Below are positions 22,621 through 34,812 of a stretch of 64,000 nt of DNA, piece by piece. The stretch covers positions 40,781,105 through 40,845,104 of the forward strand of contig OY829542.1 in NCBI GenBank assembly GCA_963691705.1, in the 5' to 3' direction. Made by a program: the position numbers and the translations under genes. This DNA is from Viola odorata. Lineage: Eukaryota > Streptophyta > Magnoliopsida > Malpighiales > Violaceae. The notes under the pieces are model-generated. The model ran no database searches. It was not told the DNA's origin and was given only the letters and a program-made list of their open reading frames with translations. Each line of letters begins with the position of its first letter. The stretch's first letter is position 1.

Positions 22621-23474
22621 AACAGCCAGAAAAATAGCTACTGGATGATGGACCTGCAATTGGGTACCAACACAAATAATAATAATCTATAAACAAGAGT
22701 GATGGAACTACCATGACCTTTCCAGATTTTTAATTTGATTAAGAGGATTGAAAAGCTGTTATGGCTTTGGGCATGATCAAGCATGGCACTGCCAAGTGTG
22801 TCCTCTTATTCAAATGATTGAACCAGCCCCTCATCAAATGAACTATCTACACAAAATAAAAACACTTGCACACAGTGTGATTAGATTATATAAGTCGCTC
22901 GTATGCATCTCGTAGTAAGGCTTCTCTTGTCCTCGACCATCACTCGCACGCAGGACTAGCCAGACTTCCGCAATCCCCTGAGACACGCTCGCTCGGCCTC
23001 TCACCCAAGCTCGCATATAACTCTCAGTCACATTCCACATCTCGAGGCCACGCCCTCTTGTGCCTCTCGACCATGTTCTCCTGCGCCTCTCAGCAACGCA
23101 CGACCATGTCATAGGCCGAGCCATCTCACCTCGGCCTATGCTTGCCCTTCGCCTAAGGCAATGCCTTTATCCGATACTCGAACCTTTAGGTAGTTCTTTC
23201 ATAGCAACGCTCGCAACCCTTCTCTGAGCCTCCGCCCTTTCTTGCATGCGCACTACTAGTTCTCACTCATACTTAACTAAAAGTGGCCATCTTAGCAAAG
23301 CCATCATGGCAGTGCCCATTCCATAACACAGAAGGCTCGCTTACACACCTATGCCGGACCCGCATAGGAGACGCTCACTTAAGCAAGTATACTCTCGTAT
23401 CTTGCCCAGGGGTTGGTAGAGAGCTATCACACCCAATAGACTTCCCTTCACATACCTTATAAAGAGACTATCCG
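22621..23474. other. Unassigned repeat-like sequence
   Basis: No gene or domain recognised. 22840-23340 is unusually rich in CTCG/CTCGCA words, with several short Arg-rich frames that look spurious. The right part may be a diverged continuation of the Athila protease region at 23475. The left boundary with element D is not resolved. Confidence 0.35.
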
Positions 23475-25583
23475 TCAAATCCATGACCCTTCAACGCATC
23501 TCAGGATCCATGTTAAGGCTAAGCTTGCACACCAAGGCTTAGACCTTAACATAAGGGGTCCAATGCCTAGGCTGGTGTATATCATCAAGGGCATGACGTT
23601 GAGACCTGCACCCAAGTCGCACATGGCCTTGCCGATATCGACTGTGCCAATTCTGCATGGAATTGTGAACATACCCTGATCCTTGCACTTAGGGGGGATT
23701 TTTCAATGAATGAGGGCAGAGACGTTGACTCCAACACTTATCTTGCCTACTCCGACCAAGTTGCACTTGTTAGTGCACAACTGTTTCAAAAACTTAGCAT
23801 ATCAGGGGACATTCTTGATCACTTGCAAAAAAAGGATGTTGACAATTACTTTGCTGAACATCTCGAAGATATCACGGTCCTCCTTTTCCTTCTTGGACTT
23901 GACTAGGCGTTGAGGAGAAGGCGACTCAAGGATCTTGTGGATATATTCTTGAGTGAACTCAGGCGGGTTCTTATCATTTCTTGGGGAACCTCTAGAAGAA
24001 CGAATTCGTTCCTCCATTACTTCTGGAATTTTCAGTTGATTCGTCTTGGGCTTGAGCTCAGATTCTAGGGATTGTTCAACGTCGAGGCTTGGATGCACTT
24101 GAGTGGGCAAAACATGTCCATTGAGGAGAGTCATAGCACATGCTTCGTGCTTTGGGTTGGGCTCTGTCTGCCCAGGAAGTCGGCCCCTATTCTTCAGCTC
24201 TTTCATATCTTCAGCCATAAGAGCCATTTGTTTTCGTAAGTCCATAAGCATATTTCCATACTTAGCCGCCTCATCGACCGGTGGAGTAGAAGAGGTCTGC
24301 CTTTGGTTGGTTTGATACTGGTGTTGCTGGTTATTGGGGTAGTTAGGCCTTGGTCTGAAATTCTACATGTTGAAGGGAGGAGGGTGATTTCCATACGGAT
24401 TCTGCTGTGGTGGCTGACTAGGCCCAGACGGTTGAGAATTCATCGGCCAACTGGGATTGAGATGCTTCCAACCCTGATTATAATTTTGACCATACGGGGC
24501 ATTGTAATATCCCACAACATTCACTTGGATTTCGTCTGGAATATGAGGACAGGCGTCCGTGGCGTGATCTATAAAATTACAAATCTGGCAAGCCTTAACC
24601 TAGACAAGTTGTCCTGCTTCCATATTTTGCAGCATACCTGTGATAGTGGTCAACTGATTTTCCATGGCAGCAACACGGACATCCTAGGTGTGGTTTGCCA
24701 CCTTGTCAGATGCGGTGATAGTCTTTACCATAAGCTCTATAATAGCTTTAGCGGCAGTTAGGGTGCGAGCACAAAGAGAACCACCAGTTGTGGCATCCAG
24801 TAGGGCCTTATCAGTTGGCTTCAAGCCCTCGTAAAAATATTGGATGAGTGCGTGGTCAGTGAGGTTGTGTGAAGGACACAAGGCTTGCATTTTCTTAAAG
24901 CGCTCGTGATACTGCCCTAGACTCTCATCATCTTTCTGGACAATGGAGACTAGCTGCTTGCGGGTGGCTCTAGCCGTAGACACTGGATAGTACTTATCGG
25001 TGAAAGCCTTAGACATCTCGGCCCATGAGGCAATGGATCTGGGAGGGAGGTCGTAGAATTAATCCTTTGCGGCATCTTTTAGAGGCCACATAAAGGCTCA
25101 CAATTTAGCTTGGCCGATGTCGACATTGGTCAGTTTCATGGCCTCACAGACAGAGCGAAGATGCTGGAGATGTCGGTGAGGATTCTCCTTGGGTAATCCA
25201 TGGAAAGTAGGGAGATGGTGCATGACGGCGGACTTGAGCGTCCAATCATGTTGAACGACCGGCCAGATAATGCAACTGCTTGGTGATTCGGGGGCAGCAT
25301 TGAGGCCATCAATGGTCTAATCATTTGGTGGGGGTGGATCTGCCATGTTGGGTATCTCAGGGTAGATAAACTCAGGGTCGTCGAGCTCTCGAAGAAAGAA
25401 AGCAAGATCTTCGTGGAAGAGATTATCAAAATTATCCAGATCAGAGAGATTTCTTTCAAAAATAGAGGTAGGGATTTCTCTACTGTTGATAGATGGTCCT
25501 CTAGCCTGCCTACGGAGTCCTCTTTCCGTCTTAGTGAGCTCGTGATCGAGGGGTAGTAGATTACGTGCAGATCTCCTCGTCAT
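23475..25583 (-). pseudogene. Athila gag-protease, interrupted
   Basis: Begins MTRRSARNLLPLDHEL at 25583. The gag capsid region spans about 25200-24690 (KAFTDKYYPVSTARATRKQL, ESLGQYHERFKKMQALCPSH, LIQYFYEGLKP). A Gln/Pro/Asn-rich linker with a zinc-knuckle remnant (CQICNFIDHATDACP, ~24570) follows, then 'EFTQEYIHKILESPSPQRL' (~23950). The protease site is 'TIPCRIGTVDIGKAMCDLGAG' with the expected Cys-Asp-Leu-Gly-Ala core (~23640). At least five stops interrupt the frame, near 25319, 25095, 25060, 24690 and 24600. Confidence 0.82.
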
Positions 25584-25613
25584 ACATTCAAAAGAAAGAA
25601 ATCAGTACCAAAT

Positions 25614-25632
25614 AATCCCCGGCAACGGCGCT
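25614..25632 (-). other. Primer binding site of the Athila element (tRNA-Asp type)
   Basis: Sense strand reads AGCGCCGTTGCCGGGGATT, six bases inside the LTR end. This is the standard Athila-type PBS with one base changed (A for the first TG). Confidence 0.8.
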
Positions 25633-25638
25633 AAAATT

Positions 25639-27125
25639 TGACTCGTGCCACCGAAATGCGTCAAAAATAATAATAAATCCTGAAGCCTAGATGCACAATT
25701 AATTTGCAAATAGCGGTAACAAGGTCGAACCACAGAGATTGAAGGACGAATCTTACCTTAGATGTATGAAAATAATAAATGCACAAAACAGTAACACTAG
25801 GGGAGGGGGGGTTAGTTGGTCAAATGAGTTGACCAAGGAGAAGATTTGAACACTAAACAATTAATAAACAGAAATAACAATAAGAGCAGAGTAATAATGC
25901 AAGCAGAATGGTAAAAGTAAGCAAAATAACAAAAGAGGTAAAATCAAACGAGAGAGGATCTTAGCAAGGGATCTTCTTAGGTTGCATCAAGGCCTAGTTA
26001 GTCATCGACGCACAAATATTCTATTCCTATGCCATAGACGTGCTATAAGAGCCAGGTACGTTTAGCCCCCCTACTTTCCTTCGTACGAGAAGCTACCCCA
26101 AGGTATGCTTATGGGGTAGCCTTGACGCTCTGTCGTCCTCCAAGGTACGTTTGTGGAGCCAATATTCAGAGGCCCATTAAGTAGAGGAAAGACACGTCAA
26201 GGGCAAGACACGAAGACTCTACCCTAATTGGTCGCTTGCCCTAGTAAGATTGGACCAACTGATATGATGACTCCGATCTAGTTTTCTACTCTACCATGTA
26301 GCCTCACGTTAGTTATTACCACATAGATGACAATATTCACAAGAGATAAACTAGCAGGTGATCAAGCTTCTAATAAACCTCAAATGAAATGGCAATAAAT
26401 CGGCAAGCAAGCAAATACAACGATAGAAATATATGAAGAGCAATTTGGCCTCGTGACTACCCCTTATACAACCCTCAAAATACCCTTGCTGAGCTTAGCC
26501 GCTCATGCTAATAAATAAATATAAGCAGATCTAATATAAAGCATAAAAGATAAAGATGCAATAAAGGAAATAAAAGCTTAATAAATACCGGCCGGAGCTT
26601 TTGAAGAAGAGTTGGTGGCTGGCGGAGGCTACAACAAAAAGGGAGGAACAAATCCCAAAGAAAAACTAAAAAGGAATGTGTAAGAGTTGTTGCTCCTCAA
26701 AAGTTGTTTTTTAAAACCCTAAAAACTAAGGCTTAAATACTCTCTTAGCTCACATAAGGACAAAATACAGCTAAGAGGGAGGTACAAGGGGAGCGTGCCC
26801 TAGAGGGAATATTCCCATAATAGCCAAAAGGGGATTTGGAAGGAATTCCTTGCGGATCTTTCCTCTTTGGTCCGAAAAGGGAATATTCTGGTAGCGCACG
26901 GCAGCTAGGGCTAGACGATATGCAACGAGGCCCAGACGTAGAATTTGACAACGAGGCCTAGACGGTTAATTTTCGTAAGGATTTGGCTGAAAGTGTATAC
27001 TTCTGCGAATTTCCTTCTCAAAGCCCAGATCTTCTAAAAGTAAAGAAATATAGGCAAATCAGTAGCATCAAGATCCGAAAAAGGCTAGAAAGGGAGGGAA
27101 AATGTGTACAAAATACATCATATCA
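25639..27125 (-). repeat. 5' LTR of the Athila element
   Basis: About 1487 bp, from TGACTCGTGCC to CATCATATCA on the plus strand. Shares many segments with the solo LTR at 36809 (for example GGCCTAGTT.GTCATC, AGACGTGCTAT, GCCAGGTACG.TTAG) and the purine-rich G tract (25798-25809). Confidence 0.75.
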
Positions 27126-28864
27126 GTCTCTTTTTACCTTCTAATTCAATTTTTTTATTTAATAAGAATTATGTGGGTTAGCAAACTTCAAACAAATGAA
27201 ACGACTATGCTAACCATGTCTTTTCATTTTAATTTCTAATTCAATTTCTTATATATTGACAATTTTAAGTCATTTCTTTCGAGTATAATCATCATCTACA
27301 TTTTAAAATTATTACTTGTTTTTACCTTATGATTCACGTCTTTTATTTTATAACATTCATACGAGTCAGTCTACTTCAATCAGGTTTTTTTTTTCTTTTT
27401 GACTTCTAATTCAATTATTTTATTTAGTAAGATAATATTTATGTAGATTAGCAAACTTCAAATAAATAAAATTAATATGCTAATCATGTCTTCTCTTTTT
27501 TACTTCTAGTTCAAATTCTTTATTTAATGAAATTAATACAGGTAAAAAAAATCAAATGCTCTATATATATCATAATATTTTATAATTATCGTTGTAGTTT
27601 TATTTCAATTGTAAGCTGAATTTCCTCTTCTATGGAATGTTGTAATGTCTTCTCAAGCATCTATTTATGAAATTATTGTTCAAATTGCTCTCAATATTTT
27701 TTAAAAATTTAAATATCACCATAAAACTATTTAAAATCTTACGGTTATTAATAATGACAACAAAAGATAAAGCAAATATAAAAATAAAAGCAATACAAAC
27801 ATTGAAAAAATTAATAAATTAAATTATATTAAATTATCAAATTAATTTTAATTATATATTACTAAAATATCCAATAGATTGATATTAAAATAGTGTGCAT
27901 GGCAGCATAGCGCGAATGAAAGTGCTAGTTTATAATCTATCTACTTATAACATATTTTATTTTTACTTATAAACTAATTTTATGTAATATATAATTTTAT
28001 CTAACGACTCAAATTCATCAATATCAATCTACTAACAAAAAAATCAACCATGTTATAAATGATTAGCCACCTTGGGTGGTTAAAGTAATAAAAATATATG
28101 TTTTTTTTATAGAGGAACTAATAAAAAATTAATCAACTTAGTTTCCAAACACTTACAACTTCTTATAACATTTTTATTTTACCTCTAAAATCATTTGTTT
28201 TCGTTCATTCTACCATAATTTATTCACAACTATTATTGATTCTATATTATTTTATTATTCTAAAACCTTTACTGCTCCTATTATCTTATCTATAGTTATA
28301 TGTACGTACGTATGATCATGTTCGAGCACACTCTACCTTTATGACAAGAGGTTAATCATGTTCGAGTATAATTAGTATGATTGAGTTTTAACTCTCCAAC
28401 GCTCCAAGCATAATTTTCTCATCCCACTCGAACTTGATACCTTAATGAAAGGTAGATAAAACTCCAATGTTGGTTAATATGCTGCATTTTGATTGATCTT
28501 TTATTTTTTTTTTCTAAGATCATTTATATGTTTCTTCCAATATGAGATTAATTTTACGCGCATGGTAAAATGTGACTCTTCCTAAATGATTTTGTTCGGT
28601 CACCAAACTCAACTCAAATCTAAAACATGAATTAAGGATAGATAAATTCAATCAATCCATAAGGAAATATAACTCGTTAATTGTCCGTTGATGGTAAACT
28701 ACCAACAAGGATCTTATACTAGGATTGAAGTGAAAAGTAGATCATATACTAGGATTGAAGTGAAAAGTAGATCATCACCATACAGACTTCACCACTTTTG
28801 GTATATATTTTCTTTTACAATTTTCAGTTTACACCACAGAGAAATAAAAAGAGTACTCCCTTAA
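27126..28864. other. AT-rich intergenic DNA
   Basis: About 1.7 kb without a gene. Two to three diverged copies of a segment with 'CTTCTAATTCAATT...TTTATTTAATA...TTAGCAAACTTCAAA.AAAT' start near 27135, 27395 and 27495. Two adjacent 30-bp copies lie at 28711-28740 and 28741-28770 (TCATATACTAGGATTGAAG) and differ at one base. Contains the 3' flank of the permease gene. Confidence 0.6.
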
Positions 28865-31230
28865 TTAGTTCATCTTTTTCTTTATAAGCCCCTCAACTGA
28901 CCCAATCAAAGTAAATGCTGTGGCGAAAAGGCAGACAATGCTAAAGGCTTGAAGCATGATCCATTTCTTAGTCCAAGGTTCAATATTCCTCTGCTTACAG
29001 TACATCTCCACAGGAAAATATATCGTTAGGGGCCAGAAGTTCAAACCTCCTAACACTCCCAAAACCTGGTTGAAGTAAGGAAAGATCATCGCGATTCCTG
29101 TCGTCGCTACGACATAAACTGTTCTGAAACACAACCTAAGGAGATTCAGCTCAAAAGCAGGCAACAATTTGGGCTTGAGAACGAAATTACAGTTTCCAAA
29201 TCTGTTGTTTGGATGTTTCGCATCTATCCATTTCTCAACGCATGCAAATACAGGCTGACTGCAAACCTGCGAGGAACGAACGCGAAATTTGGATTACATT
29301 ACTACTCCCTTACCTCTAATGAAGCACGGAGCAGCAAGTATGGAACATGTTGCAGTATCTAAGATATAGAGGTGAATCAAACGATAGCTACCTTCCTTGG
29401 CATTCTGGATACTATCGAAATCAAAGACAAGGAAAAAACAAAGAGAAGTGTGACGTCAAAGGAGTACCTGATAGCCGCCTAATAGGTGAACTACAATGCA
29501 AGCATTAGCCAACTCGAGAAGCCAGTACACTTCTTTATATCCAAACTTTGTCAGTAGGTTCCCTGGAGTATCTTCTCCAAAGGCTGCATAACCAAAGCCT
29601 CCACAACAGAGGTAGACAAATGTTGTTATAAAAACTGCTATCCTCGAAGCCTTCTTCATGGTTTGGCTTTCTGATGGAGGTGATTTTAAAGTGTCCTTCA
29701 GGTTCCATAAATTCAATTGTTTGTATCAGCCACTCCAATGACAACAGTATAATGTAATGAACTTAGAAAACAAGTTCTTGCTTCCAGATCAGGAATCACA
29801 CCTAAATCACACCTGTATTTCAAGTAGAATGGCAGTATAAGGATATCCAAAAGCAATGTCTCATAGTGCTTGAGATACATTCCATGCCTTATCCATTGCA
29901 CTTGAGCTGGAGACTCCAGTAATGCTACCCTTAACATGACCATTTTCTGCATTATCGAAACAAAAAACTTATTTTGTATAGAAGAAGAAAAAACAAAAGA
30001 GCTAAGATCTCAAGTTATGACAGAAGATTCATGAGGCAAAAAGAACAAAAGCAGCTACTTTACAATACCTATTACTAGTGCAAAAGCAAGCGCAAATCCA
30101 ATAAATGAATAGGTGAAAGCCATGAAGGCAGCGAGAACTGATAGCCAGTTCACGTTACTGAGATCTGGTATTTGAGACAGTACGATTTGAACAAGTCCAA
30201 AAAGTAGCATATACATAGTGTTCCCATAGCCACATCCAACTCCATGCCCTTCTTTCTGGTAACAGTTTGATTTTTGAATTGCCCTTCAACAAGAGAAAGG
30301 TAATATCATTGTATTAACTGTAGAGAAGAAAGAATTTCACAATGCAAAATCATAAAACAAATTTGCCGATTCGGTGTTAAACATAAGTAAATAAAGAAGA
30401 CTGTGTTCAAAGAGGCTTTTAGTTTCTAGGCAATTAATCCGACTTGGATAGAAACATTAGCAGTATGTTTGTGATCCAAAGTACCGTAGCATTGGCGACA
30501 TACCTCATGCTTATAGCAGATGTAACAGTATAGGCAACTCCAATACCATACAAGCTTACGTGTACCAGAAGGCCACATACCCAAGCTTTCCTTTTTCCTA
30601 CATCAATTTCCAAATGTACAACAAGTAAGTTTAGGATTGAAATAAGTTATATTATCAAGAATGACAATTCTTATATGGATCAGTCTTACCTAAACTCAAA
30701 TCAACAGCTTCTAAGTAAGAGCGATTTCTTGAGGGACCATGTTCGGGATTTGAAGAACGATAGCAATCGCAGAGAAGGGAAGCAGAAAAAAGAGTGATGC
30801 AAGCAAAACAGAGAATAGCCAGAGGACCAGCTATCCAACCCAACTGAGCTATGCTCCATGCCAAAGACAGCACGCCTGATCCAATCACCGCCGTTATTAT
30901 GTGTGCCACCACCGTCCATACCGTCCCTAACAAAGAGAAATCAAGCAACCATCTGATCAAATGTTAAAATTGAAACAGACCCACCAAAGGAACTGAACAG
31001 AAGATGGAATTTTTTAATGTGTGAGAAATAATGGGTTTTGGGTTTTAAAGTTTGAGAAACAAATGAAAGAAGAAATATGGAAGAGAGGCCAAACCGGTTC
31101 TCTTTGTTGCAGAGTCAGGTTGGTGAGTATGCAATAGCGGTGAGTCTAGTTCTGATGGTGCTGCTGGGCATGATGATGGTCCATTGGCACCGGAGCTTGT
31201 CATTTTTTTGTGAACAGATGAAGCTCTCAT
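28865..31230 (-). CDS. AAP: Amino acid permease (AAP family), seven exons, one premature stop
   Basis: Plasma-membrane H+/amino acid symporter of the AAP branch of the AAAP/ATF family. Exons: 31230-31095, 30926-30690, 30597-30504, 30283-30069, 29946-29813, 29695-29468, 29266-28865. All splice sites are GT-AG and phases fit, giving 481 codons, the family's usual length. Landmarks: 'TGTVWTVVAHIITAVIGSGV', 'LAWSIAQLGWIAGPLAI', 'ASLLCDCYRSSNPEHGP', 'AISMRAIQKSNCYQ', 'QDTLKSPPSESQTMKKAS', 'FPYFNQVLGVLGGLNFWPL'. Codon 256 (29863-29861), in the stretch reading 'VSQAL-stop-DIAF', is TGA where glycine (GGA) is expected. So it is either a one-step pseudogene, a null allele or a base error. An inner ATG at 31203 is an alternative start. 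A hAT-like element begins 38 bp upstream of the start codon. The AAP subgroup was not determined. Confidence 0.9.
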
Positions 31231-31514
31231 GGGATTGGGATGGATGGGCCAGTAGGTGTAGGTCAGTGCATAGTTATCAGAATCGGACTAGACAGCAAAC
31301 CGGAAATAAAAATTTTATGGTTCAACCCGGTTGAACCGGATTGTAAATGTTGAACCGTTTTGAATCGTTCACACATTAAACCGTTCAATTTTGAATGATT
31401 GAACTGGAATAAACCGGCTAGTTTTTTTACTGTAGTATTTTATCATATATCAAAATAAAATTTCAAGTAGATCAAAAGTTGAAAATAATACCTAAATGAT
31501 TAATTTTAGTTCTC

Positions 31515-31724
31515 GTTTAGTGAACTAAGTGAATTAGACGTATGATTAGTTTTAGTTCTCATTCAGTAAACTAAGTGAACTAGACGCAGCGAGTAATTAA
31601 GTATTGTTTGTTTCCAAGGAGAAATAATTACTTACTACTCAAACTAAGTGAATTAGACGCATGATTAGTTTTAGTTCTCATTCAGTAAACTAAGTGAATT
31701 AGACGCAGCGAGTAATTAAGTATT
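31515..31724. repeat. Three direct repeats of a ~60-bp segment
   Basis: 'TTTTAGTTCTCATTCAGTAA' followed by 'CTAAGTGAATTAGACGCAGC' and 'GAGTAATTAAGTATT' recurs in whole or part near 31505, 31549 and 31669, inside the hAT-like element. Confidence 0.7.
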
Positions 31725-31790
31725 TTTTTTGAATTTTACTTGATTCTATTTGAGTAGTAAGTAATTATTTCTCCTTGGAAACAAACAATA
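31602..31790. repeat. Perfect 42-bp inverted repeat with 105-bp loop
   Basis: 31602-31643 and 31749-31790 are exact reverse complements over 42 bp (arm begins TATTGTTTGTTTCCAAGG). No protein-coding content. Could fold as a stem in DNA or RNA. Confidence 0.9.
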
Positions 31791-32942
31791 CTTTGTGACA
31801 ATGTCCATGAAATTTGACTCTTGAAATGCTTTATACAAATATCTACACTAAAGAAGTAATGGTTTTCTAAATTTACAATATTATCCTCTTTTCCCTAATT
31901 TAATAATTAGTGAGGGTTTAGTGCTGCTTGTTGCCATTACAGTTGGTGGTTATGGGTAAACCTATAAGAGCAATCAAAAGTAAATTTACCGTAATACTCA
32001 TACTAATTGATTGAAAGAGAATAAATTAGTCAGGGATGATTTAGTCTATTCACAAAATTTGTATGGCCTTAGGTTTTTGACAGCACAACACAATCTCATT
32101 GCTTCTCCTTCTCTTTAGCTGACGGCACACAAAAGTGTCAAACTTTGCCATCAAATACCAGCACAACACACCTCCTCTGCTTCACCAATCTCTGATCTAC
32201 CTCCTTTAATTTTCAGCTTCTCTCTTCAAAAGTGCCAAACTTTGCCATCAATCTATCTTCCCAATCCATCGATTAGCTCCCAATCCACGGCTCATATCCA
32301 TCTGTCGTCGTCGCCTGTCGCCGCCACTCGCCTGCGCAGTCGTATGAATTAAGGTTTGGGTTTGTTTCTTTTTGGGTTTTTGCCTTGCCTTGCTGCTGTG
32401 AAGAAGAAAGAACATAAAGAAAAGAACACGCGAAGAGAACAGAGGAAAATAAGTGAAGAACAAGGAAAACGACGCCGTTCATTTTCCTTTGCCTCTGATA
32501 TGGACCCATAGGCCGTGTCAAAACGGCGTCATTTTAGGCCCGCATGCCATATCAAAACGACGTCATTTTGACACGTCATAAAACTAGCCGGTTTGACAGA
32601 AAACCGGCCGGTTCGCCGGTTCGTTAAAAACTGACCAGGTTGACCGGTCGAACCCAGGTCACATGCAAAGCCAGTCCGGTCCAGTTTTGATAACCAGGGG
32701 TCAGTACCTGTTGGAATTTTATTTTGTGATTTAAAATTAAAACATTAAGGGCTCGTTTACCTTGGAGAAATCTCAGTTTGAAAAGGTGCAATTTTTCTGA
32801 AATTAGAAGTTTTTCATTTCAAACAAAAAACTGAAAAATGTGTTTATTTCACACTAACTGTAAAATTTTCCAAATTTGAAAAACTGGAAAACGTGTTTAC
32901 TTCGCACTAATTTTCAAATTTTTTAAAAATAAAAACGTGTTT

Positions 32943-33095
32943 GGGCGTCATGACGCTGGGATATTTTCGCAAGAACCCATCACTTCTGTTTGGGCCGTCA
33001 TGACCCTTGAGCCTGGGCGCCATGACGCTGGAATATTTTTTTAAAAAAACCATCAATTCTGTTTGGGGCATCATGACCCTTAAGCCTGGGCATCA
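32943..33095. repeat. Two ~70-bp tandem repeats
   Basis: 'GGGCGTCATGACGCTGG.ATATTTT...CCATCA.TTCTGTTTGGG' followed by 'TCATGACCCTT.AGCCTG' occurs twice (from 32943 and 33015), plus a partial third start (GGGCATCATGACGCT, 33078). Confidence 0.75.
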
Positions 33096-33547
33096 TGACG
33101 CTATAGAAATCATCAGAAAAATAGTCCAAAAAAAAGGTTTCATCCAATTTGACTTCCGAAAACTTCTAATTAATATTCCGAAAAATTTGCCAAAGTGATA
33201 TCACATAAATCACTTTTGTATGTTCCAAATTAAATCACTTCCAATCCATTTGCTTCAATGATCAAAAAAATGAACAAATGCAAGAACATGCATGATAAAT
33301 TTGTTTCTAACTAAACAAATATGCATAAAAAATATTCCTTAATATACCACTACAACTATATATTTTCTGGAGGGATTTGGCCTACAATTACACTACATTG
33401 CTCCTAGCATACATTACATTACACCGTTAAACAACTCTGTACATAAGTACATTTTCGAATCGATACACAAAATCGGACACTTGTTGCTCTCATATTGTCA
33501 CTGACCAACTGGAGTATTCATTTTTTCCAACAACCAAAGTCCCTTTA

Positions 33548-34702
33548 TGATGTGATCCGGCCTAGGGTAAGTAAGCCGAATAACATATGGAGCTTATAAA
33601 GGATCTAGCCTAAGGAGTTATCTAGTGAAACCCAACTCGATTAAGGAAGAAACAACAAGACATGGATATGTAGCGGAGGAAGAAACACAAAAGAGTGATG
33701 GAAAGGGACGAAGTTACCGGGAAATTAGAGGACGGATGGAAGGAACGGAGATGAGCACAGTACAAAGTATCGAACAATCACACAAATAGGTTGCTTGATC
33801 AAGATATATGCCAATGGCCAAGATTGAGACTCAGTTCTATGGATGATCAAACAAAACGAAAATAGATTTCATTCAAGAAAAAAAAAATCGTCCAGACGAT
33901 CACAAACATGGATTTCCCGGAGAGAGATCGGGAGGAGTAATCTCAACTCAAGCGATCCCTCTCTAGGAAGAAGTGAGCTTACAAGGTGTATAAGGGAGGA
34001 GTATTCTCACTCAAAAAAATACACACAAAGTCTAAGCTAACTAAGAAAAGAAATAAGGAAGCTATTTATAGTTAGTACACACAAAAATGGGCTTGAAAAG
34101 CCCAAAAATATGGATTGCCCTATGGGTGCTTGGTGGCATGTTGCTAGGGGCTTGGCAGTATGCCGCTAGCCACTGCCAAGCTCGCCCAAAACTGTCTCTT
34201 GGCGGCATGCCCCTAGGGCCTTGGCGGCATGCCGCTAGCCGTTGGCCCAAATGGCCGAAAATGGACATTTTGCGGAAGGCTTGGGCTTGGCTTGCGCGCA
34301 TGATGCTCTATCACCACCCTAACTCGATCCTTGGCCTTGGGAGATTCCTCACTGGACTTGGCTTCAAACCACAAGATGATCTTTTTGTGATTGGCCTTCT
34401 TGGATGGAGCATTCGTTGTCGAGGTTTTGTTCTGCACGTTGGGGAAGTTCGGCTTTGCTGGAGGCCTTGGGTAGGTGTGCATGTTCTTGTGACTTGCTAG
34501 GGCTAGAAATGCCTCGACTTCATGGCTTGCTCGGCCATCTTGGGAGTTTCGTGCGTCTAGGCTTAGGCATTGCGATGATTTGGCACTTGATCCTCGGCCT
34601 TGGGCATGATTTGCGCTCATCTGTAATGCTCGGCTGCTGGTGACCGGTCCTCTTGGCAATGTGTCAAGTTGTCCTATTTTGAAGGGGCCTAGGATCGCAT
34701 CA
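33548..34702 (-). repeat. 3' LTR of element E
   Basis: 1155 bp, direct repeat of 40294-41397 with indels. Sense-strand TATA candidate is the reverse complement of CTATTTATAGT near 34069. Contains repeated GGCGGCATGCCGCTAGCC-like words (34130-34250). Confidence 0.85.
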
Positions 34703-34812
34703 ACCTCTCCCTCTTCAAAAGGACTCGTCCTCGAATCCATATCTTCAATCTTCTCACCTATACATTTAAAAGCACTTGAAAATAAAAGTGAGATACCCAA
34801 AGGGCGCAATTG

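Larger units (their letters stand above)
23475..27125 (-). mobile_element. Athila-type Ty3/Gypsy element, 5' part
   Basis: Minus-oriented: 5' LTR (25639-27125), PBS, gag and the start of a protease domain. RT, RNase H, integrase and the 3' LTR are absent. The tRNA-Asp-type PBS, long LTR and Athila gag signature 'HALIQYFYEGLKPTDKALLD' identify the lineage. The right flank is AT-rich single-copy-like DNA. The left end decays into unassigned sequence. Confidence 0.85.
31269..32698. mobile_element. Non-autonomous hAT-like DNA element
   Basis: Terminal inverted repeats share GTTATCA(G/A)AA(T/C)(C/T)GGAC (31272 onward and, inverted, ending near 32695). The flanks GGTCAGTG (31261-31268) and GGTCAGTA (32699-32706) are an 8-bp duplication with one mismatch, the hAT length. 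Subterminal regions are full of AACCGG/CCGGTT words (31300-31420 and 32585-32670). No transposase. Contains a perfect 42-bp inverted repeat and direct repeats. Sits immediately 5' of the permease gene. Confidence 0.6.

Noticed and set aside
22843..23124. Arg-rich 93-codon frame on the minus strand
   Set aside because: No homology, biased composition, and located in unassigned repeat DNA. Treated as chance.
32248..32521. Two overlapping minus-strand frames in the hAT-like element
   Set aside because: They lie in different frames over the same low-complexity DNA, with no domain and no splice context.
34087..34809. Long frames on both strands in the LTRs of element E (also at 40901-41354)
   Set aside because: These fall inside non-coding LTR. 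The only real coding remnant is the Pol tail 'DSRTSPFEEGE' at the LTR edge.
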